A DNA stretch of 18,856 nt from contig JAYZDS010000008.1 of the NCBI GenBank assembly GCA_036337715.1, positions 1 through 18,856 on the forward strand. The letters run 5' to 3'. The stretch is from JAURNZ01 sp036337715. GTDB lineage: Bacteria > Pseudomonadota > Gammaproteobacteria > Comchoanobacterales > Comchoanobacteraceae. Of this stretch, positions 15,005 to 18,856 are shown piece after piece. The position numbers were made by a program, and so were the translations under genes. Every line of letters starts with the position of its first letter. The stretch's first letter is position 1. The notes beneath the pieces are model-generated. The model made no database searches, was not told where the DNA came from, and saw only the letters and a list, made by a program, of their open reading frames with translations.

Positions 15005-15080
15005 AAAACAATATTTTTTCGTAAAAATAGAGATGTACTACATGTCAAGAGCTAAAGTCCTACATCTTTTGATAATGCAA

Positions 15081-15109
15081 TTGTTCTTTAATCTAAAATA
15101 GGATATATT
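15081..15109 (+). promoter_or_regulatory. putative promoter of tRNA-Ser
   Basis: TTGTTC (15081-15086), a 17-bp spacer and TATATT (15104-15109) place transcription start about 9 nt before the tRNA. No terminator is seen between the tRNA and the response regulator gene, so read-through into the latter is possible. Confidence 0.5.
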
Positions 15110-15124
15110 TATATACAGTTATTT

Positions 15125-15214
15125 GGAGAGATGGCTGAGCGGTCGAAAGCGGCGGTCTTGAAAACCGTTAAGGGGGAAACTCCTTCCAGGGTTCGAATCC
15201 CTGTCTCTCCGCCA
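15125..15214 (+). tRNA. tRNA-Ser(UGA)
   Basis: A 90-nt class II tRNA. The acceptor stem GGAGAGA pairs with TCTCTCC (15204-15210), followed by discriminator G and an encoded CCA. The D-arm is GGCTGAGCGGTCGAAAGC, the anticodon loop in GCGGTCTTGAAAACCG gives UGA, the long variable arm is AAGGGGGAAACTCCTT and the T-arm carries GGTTCGAATCC. It decodes UCA and other UCN codons. Confidence 0.97.
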
Positions 15215-15238
15215 TTATAATGAATAGGAGAACATACA

Positions 15239-15883
15239 TTGATTAAGGTATTCATAGTTGACGATCAAAATCTAATTCGTACAGGTATAAAAAAGTTGCT
15301 ATCTGACATACCCGGTATAAAAGTCATTGGTGAAGCTGCTGATGGTGAAAATGCCATTAAAATGCTGAAAGAGCATGAGCCAGATATAATCTTAATGGAT
15401 ATTAAGATGCCAGGCATGGGTGGTCTTGAAGCAACCAAAAAAATTCTTAGAAACTATTCAGAGGTAAAAATCATTGCTTTAACCATTTGCGAAGATGATC
15501 TATTTCCATCCAGACTACTACAGGCAGGGGCCTATGGTTATCTAACTAAAGGTGCCTCCGTACCAGAGATGGTCAAAGCCATCAGATCTGTACATGCTGG
15601 TCAGCGCTATATCAGTCCAGAGATTGCAAGTCAGCTAGCAATCAAACACATCACTGATCAAGGTGAAACACCGTTCGATACCTTGTCTGAAAGAGAACTT
15701 CAAGTTGCATTAATGATTGTCAATGGTCATAAGGTACAAGAAATTTCAGACAAATTATGTCTTAGTCCCAAAACAGTCAATAGTTATCGGTATCGTATTT
15801 TTGAAAAACTCAACATTAAAAGTGACGTTGAATTGACACACTTAGCCTTTAGACATAACTTGTTAGATCAAGTAAAGGAGTGA
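15239..15883 (+). CDS. uvrY: GacA/UvrY/LetA-type response regulator
   Basis: A 214-residue NarL/FixJ response regulator. The receiver domain (1-120) has acidic Asp8-Asp9, phosphoacceptor Asp54 in LMDIKMPG, Thr in ALTICEDD and Lys in YLTKGA. The LuxR-type helix-turn-helix (about 145-205; LSERELQVALMIVNGHKVQE, then LCLSPKTVNSYRYRIFEKL) binds DNA. Gene order with uvrC and pgsA identifies it as the GacA/UvrY/LetA orthologue, partner of a BarA/GacS/LetS kinase not in this window. In relatives it drives small RNAs that sequester CsrA and control virulence and growth-phase traits. Translation starts at TTG 15239 with AGGAG (15226-15230) 8 nt before it. Confidence 0.92.
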   Translation: MIKVFIVDDQNLIRTGIKKLLSDIPGIKVIGEAADGENAIKMLKEHEPDIILMDIKMPGMGGLEATKKILRNYSEVKIIALTICEDDLFPSRLLQAGAYGYLTKGASVPEMVKAIRSVHAGQRYISPEIASQLAIKHITDQGETPFDTLSERELQVALMIVNGHKVQEISDKLCLSPKTVNSYRYRIFEKLNIKSDVELTHLAFRHNLLDQVKE

Positions 15884-15884
15884 T

Positions 15885-17678
15885 TTGAGCAAATTTAACT
15901 TTGCTCAAAGTTCGATAGTTCATATACCCAGCTTGCCTGGTGTATATATTTATCTAGACGTCAATAGTAGACCTATTTATGTTGGAAAAGCAAAAAACCT
16001 AAAAAAAAGGGTCTCCACTTATTTTGCGCAGCCTCCAAAATATCATAAAGTACAATTAATACAGGAAAAATCTGTTTTTTTCGAGATCATTATTACGTCT
16101 AGCGAACACGAAGCCTTTCTATTAGAAAATAAGTTAATCAAAAAACACCAGCCAATTTTAAATATTTTATTGAAAGACGATAAAAGCTTTCCTTATGTAT
16201 CCATATCACAACATAGTTACCCACGTTTGTTTATGACCCGTAACATAGATACTAAGAATAAGCATTATGGTCCATACTCAAATGTTGGGGCTGTTAAAGA
16301 TACGATTGATCATTTGCAAAGGGCTTTTAAAATCAGAACTTGTCGGGATTATTTCTTTAAACAAAGAACAAGACCATGTCTTCAATATCAAATTAATCGT
16401 TGTTCTGCACCGTGTGTCGGTTATATATCTAAAGAAGATTATGATAAAAAAATTCATGCCATTGATCAATTTTTAAAAGGAAAGTCTGACGAAGTCATCA
16501 ATGAACTACAAACAAATATGCAAAAAGCTTCTGATAACCAAGATTATGAACTAGCTGCACAATTAAGAGATCAAATTAGAAGATTAAATTATATACATAA
16601 TCAAAGTGAAGTCTCTAATACTGAGGAGTATCATGATTGTTTTGCATGGCACATTGATGATGAATTAGTTTCAATTTATCATATAAGAGTTCAGGATAGA
16701 GAACAAACGGACGCAAGAAGTTATGTATTTGACGTGGATCCTTTTTTAGAAAAAGAAGACATGTTGTTACAATTTCTAGCTAGGTTTTATGAATCAAATA
16801 CATTATTAAATAGATGTAATGTTTATTTGTATCCAAAGTTAACAAATACTAAAACAATTAAATCTCAGCTTAATACGTTATATAAAAATACGCATATATT
16901 AGATGTTGTCAAACAACCTCACAAGCCATTTTTAACGAATGCTGAACTTAATCGTAAATTAACTATCGAAACATTAGAGCGTCAAAAAAATAAGCACCTT
17001 TTACTTAAATCACTAGTAGAACTAAAAGACTTTAGTCTTCATGATTGTCGTATTGAGTGTTATGACGTAAGTCACCAACAAGGTCGCTTTACTTGTGCCA
17101 GTTGTATTGTTTTTAATGAGTCGGGTCCAGTAAAAAGTCTTTATAGAAAATTCAACTTAACACTTAAGACACCCGGGGATGATTACGAAGCTATTTTTGA
17201 AGTGATCAAAAGACGTTATCAAAAAGATCAACCTATGGCAGACTTAATCATTATCGATGGTGGCAAGGGCCAAATTAAGCAATGTGTCGAAGCTTTAGAT
17301 GCCTGTAATCGAATCAATTATCGTGTTATTGGCATCGCTAAAGGTCCGGCTAGGAAGGTAGGCTTAGAACAATTTTTTGAATACCAAGACGGTCGGATTA
17401 TAACGATAGACCCATCTGATGATTTGAAATATTTTTTATTGTCTGCACGTGATGAAGCACATCGTTTTGCCATTACCCAAACAAGAAGAAAGATGACTAA
17501 AGAAACGGTAGGATCAAAACTTGAAACCATCGAAGGGGTTGGTATTATGAAGCGTCGTTCATTATTAAAAACTTTTGGAGGAATGCAGGGCATTATGGAA
17601 GCAAGCATGTCTGAAATTGCAAAAGTTCAAGGCATAGGCGATGTGCTAGCTAAAAAGATTTATGATGCCTTACATTGA
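15885..17678 (+). CDS. uvrC: excinuclease ABC subunit C
   Basis: UvrC makes the 3' and 5' incisions of nucleotide excision repair with UvrA and UvrB. The 597 residues are close to the E. coli length. The N-terminal GIY-YIG nuclease domain is complete: PGVYIYLD (18-25), IYVGKAKNLKKRVSTYF (31-47), and the Glu in ENKLIKKHQPILNILLKDDK. A cysteine cluster (CLQYQINRCSAPCVG) follows, then the UvrB-binding UVR motif (DYELAAQLRDQIRRL, about 222-236), the RNase-H-like half (ECYDVSHQQG; LIIIDGGKGQI) and two C-terminal helix-hairpin-helix units (IEGVGIMKRRSLLKTFGG). TTG 15885 lies 1 bp after the regulator's stop, with AAGGAG (15875-15880) 4 nt upstream, a short spacer. No alternative start is near. Confidence 0.98.
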   Translation: MSKFNFAQSSIVHIPSLPGVYIYLDVNSRPIYVGKAKNLKKRVSTYFAQPPKYHKVQLIQEKSVFFEIIITSSEHEAFLLENKLIKKHQPILNILLKDDKSFPYVSISQHSYPRLFMTRNIDTKNKHYGPYSNVGAVKDTIDHLQRAFKIRTCRDYFFKQRTRPCLQYQINRCSAPCVGYISKEDYDKKIHAIDQFLKGKSDEVINELQTNMQKASDNQDYELAAQLRDQIRRLNYIHNQSEVSNTEEYHDCFAWHIDDELVSIYHIRVQDREQTDARSYVFDVDPFLEKEDMLLQFLARFYESNTLLNRCNVYLYPKLTNTKTIKSQLNTLYKNTHILDVVKQPHKPFLTNAELNRKLTIETLERQKNKHLLLKSLVELKDFSLHDCRIECYDVSHQQGRFTCASCIVFNESGPVKSLYRKFNLTLKTPGDDYEAIFEVIKRRYQKDQPMADLIIIDGGKGQIKQCVEALDACNRINYRVIGIAKGPARKVGLEQFFEYQDGRIITIDPSDDLKYFLLSARDEAHRFAITQTRRKMTKETVGSKLETIEGVGIMKRRSLLKTFGGMQGIMEASMSEIAKVQGIGDVLAKKIYDALH

Positions 17679-17710
17679 TTTTTAAAGTCATAAATGTCTA
17701 AATATAGTTT

Positions 17711-18268
17711 ATGACAATCCCCAATATTTTAACTCTAATTAGAATTTTACTTATGCCTTTATTTGTATATGTATTTTCAACCTCTATTAACCAATCAAAC
17801 TACATTGCAACGTGTATTATCATTATTGCATGTATGACAGATTTTTTTGATGGTTGGATAGCACGTTGGTTGAATCAAAAATCTATACTGGGTATGATTT
17901 TTGACCCCATCGCAGATAAATTGATGCTAACAGTAGTCTTAATATTGTTAATTAAACGCTATCCCGATATTACAATTGTGTGGTTGTCTATCTTATTATT
18001 AGCACGCGAATTCATCGTTGCAGGTATCAGAGAAGCGTTGGCAATCATAACCAAAAAAGGTTCATTGCCAGTGAGCTTATTTGGTAAAATTAAAACAACA
18101 TTACAAATGATAGCGATTATTATTTTAGTTGTATACTACTCAGAAATGCCAAATATTATATATCAAACTGGCTTTTATATGTTATGTATCGCAACGTTCA
18201 TGAGTATGTACTCTATGATTACTTACATCAGATTGGCTATGAGTCAGATAGATTATAAAAATGCATGA
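17711..18268 (+). CDS. pgsA: CDP-diacylglycerol-glycerol-3-phosphate 3-phosphatidyltransferase
   Basis: PgsA makes phosphatidylglycerophosphate, the committed step to phosphatidylglycerol and cardiolipin, at the inner membrane. The 185-residue protein has the full CDP-alcohol phosphatidyltransferase signature D44-x2-D47-G-x2-A-R-x8-G61-x3-D65-x3-D69, and begins with the typical MTIPNILTLIRI. Several transmembrane helices follow. The start ATG lies 32 bp after uvrC and has no clear ribosome binding site. It completes the regulator-uvrC-pgsA string. Confidence 0.97.
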   Translation: MTIPNILTLIRILLMPLFVYVFSTSINQSNYIATCIIIIACMTDFFDGWIARWLNQKSILGMIFDPIADKLMLTVVLILLIKRYPDITIVWLSILLLAREFIVAGIREALAIITKKGSLPVSLFGKIKTTLQMIAIIILVVYYSEMPNIIYQTGFYMLCIATFMSMYSMITYIRLAMSQIDYKNA

Positions 18269-18317
18269 TTTTTTTATTTAAAAGTTATGGGGATAGTTGA
18301 TATTTCGAAAAGATTTC

Positions 18318-18345
18318 TTGACTTTAGAAATAATAAAGTAATAAT
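18318..18345 (+). promoter_or_regulatory. putative promoter of the tRNA-Gly/Cys/Leu cluster
   Basis: TTGACT (18318-18323), a 16-bp spacer and AATAAT (18340-18345) place the start site a few bases before tRNA-Gly. Confidence 0.5.
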
Positions 18346-18354
18346 AGAACTTAT

Positions 18355-18426
18355 GCGGGAATAGCTCAGTGGTAGAGCACAACCTTGCCAAGGTTGGGGT
18401 CGCGAGTTCAAATCTCGTTTCCCGCT
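18355..18426 (+). tRNA. tRNA-Gly(GCC)
   Basis: The acceptor stem GCGGGAA pairs with TTCCCGC (18419-18425), with discriminator T. The D-arm is GCTCAGTGGTAGAGC, the anticodon arm CAACCTTGCCAAGGTTG gives GCC, and the T-arm carries GAGTTCAAATCTC. The next bases are CAA, so CCA is not encoded. Confidence 0.96.
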
Positions 18427-18434
18427 CAAAACAC

Positions 18435-18505
18435 GGCTGGGTGGCAGAGTGGTTATGCAGCGGCCTGCAAAGCCGTGAACACCGGTTCGATTCCGGTCCT
18501 AGCCT
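18435..18505 (+). tRNA. tRNA-Cys(GCA)
   Basis: The acceptor stem GGCTGGG pairs with CCTAGCC (18498-18504) with one G-U pair, discriminator T. The anticodon arm CGGCCTGCAAAGCCG gives GCA and the T-arm is CCGGTTCGATTCCGG. CCA is not encoded. It lies 8 nt after tRNA-Gly, so both come from one transcript. Confidence 0.96.
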
Positions 18506-18516
18506 GATGTATATAT

Positions 18517-18605
18517 GCCCGGGTGGCGAAATTGGTAGACGCAAGGGACTTAAAATCCCTCGGAAGGAGACTTCCGTGCCGGTTCGACTCCGGCCCCGGG
18601 CACCA
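18517..18605 (+). tRNA. tRNA-Leu(UAA)
   Basis: An 89-nt class II tRNA. The acceptor stem GCCCGGG pairs with CCCGGGC (18595-18601), discriminator A, CCA encoded. The anticodon arm AGGGACTTAAAATCCCT gives UAA, the variable arm is CGGAAGGAGACTTCCG, and the T-arm carries GGTTCGACTCC. It is the third gene of the cluster. Confidence 0.97.
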
Positions 18606-18735
18606 TACCTTTCTTTTATTGTTTTAAAGTTTACAGATGTTATTAAAATATTTAAGTTCGCATTTTTTTTAAATCGTGATATAAATAAACATTGTATAGA
18701 TCTGTAATTACTTAATATAACCAAAGAGGTTTAAA

Positions 18736-18856
18736 TTGCTTGCACTAAGATTGGCAATTAGATATTCATTTTCAAAATATAAATTTCGGTTTTTATCTTT
18801 TTCTGCCTGTGTTGCTATCATAGGCATTGCCCTTGGTATAATGTCACTTATCATAA
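18736..18856 (+). CDS. start of a LolC/LolE-type lipoprotein-release permease (partial)
   Basis: The frame from TTG 18736 reads LALRLAIRYSFSKYKFRFLS, then FSACVAIIGIALGIMSLII, and runs off the window. An amphipathic ALRY...SKxxxRFLSF start followed by a hydrophobic IxGIALGxxxLII helix is the N-terminus of LolC/LolE, the membrane subunits of the ABC machine that releases lipoproteins to LolA. AGAGG (18725-18729) lies 6 nt before the TTG. C and E cannot be told apart from 40 residues. Confidence 0.75.
   Translation, partial: MLALRLAIRYSFSKYKFRFLSFSACVAIIGIALGIMSLII

Noticed and set aside
15125..15214. tRNA-Ser as attachment site for the recombinase at 12683-13867
   Set aside because: No duplicated tRNA 3' end was seen elsewhere in the window and intact backbone genes lie between them.
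18278..18724. Open frames on both strands across the tRNA cluster
   Set aside because: They run through three well-folded tRNA genes; such frames are a known artefact of tRNA arrays.

Overview
The window comes from the chromosome of an AT-rich gammaproteobacterium. The right half carries a GacA/UvrY/LetA-type response regulator, uvrC and pgsA in tandem, followed by tRNAs and a LolC/E-type gene. That order is typical of gammaproteobacteria and also known from Legionella. The low GC, the gene debris and two repeat-containing orphan proteins suggest a host-associated, possibly Legionellales-like, bacterium. The lineage is an inference; no species can be named from the sequence.

Left part (1-3650) is an accessory region in decay. 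It holds the start of an unknown gene leaving the window on the left, a C-terminal remnant of an alpha/beta hydrolase, a remnant of a GT8 glycosyltransferase, a remnant of a HAD-IB phosphatase, an apparently intact GT-C-like membrane glycosyltransferase (1209-2834) and a frameshifted SDR reductase of the DprE2-like type (2928-3560). Two ~150-160 bp direct repeats (149-299 and 1005-1164) flank the debris.

Middle part (3651-12525) is a surface-polysaccharide locus. A compact rfbBDAC block on the minus strand makes dTDP-L-rhamnose. Upstream of it on the same strand is a GT8 glycosyltransferase, the intact relative of the remnant at 565-828. A divergent UDP-glucuronate decarboxylase gene (UDP-xylose) follows, then two unrecognised minus-strand genes whose products share a short helical repeat style, then gmd (GDP-4-keto-6-deoxy-mannose). 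The locus thus supplies activated 6-deoxyhexoses and xylose, probably for LPS O-chain or a related glycan, but only two glycosyltransferases are present here.

Right part (12526-18856) looks like stable backbone. A solitary tyrosine recombinase is preceded by two perfect inverted repeats. A YciI-like protein, a YccA/Bax-inhibitor-1 membrane protein with a clear terminator, tRNA-Ser(UGA), the response regulator, uvrC, pgsA, a tRNA-Gly/Cys/Leu cluster and the beginning of a lolC/lolE-type gene follow. The recombinase lies at the junction between polysaccharide locus and backbone.

There is no CRISPR array, rRNA, complete insertion sequence or recognisable replication origin. The best candidates for something undescribed are the pair of repeat-bearing orphan proteins (9055-11433), the eroded polyprenyl-phosphate-pentose pathway around an intact GT-C protein, and the symmetrical control region of the recombinase.
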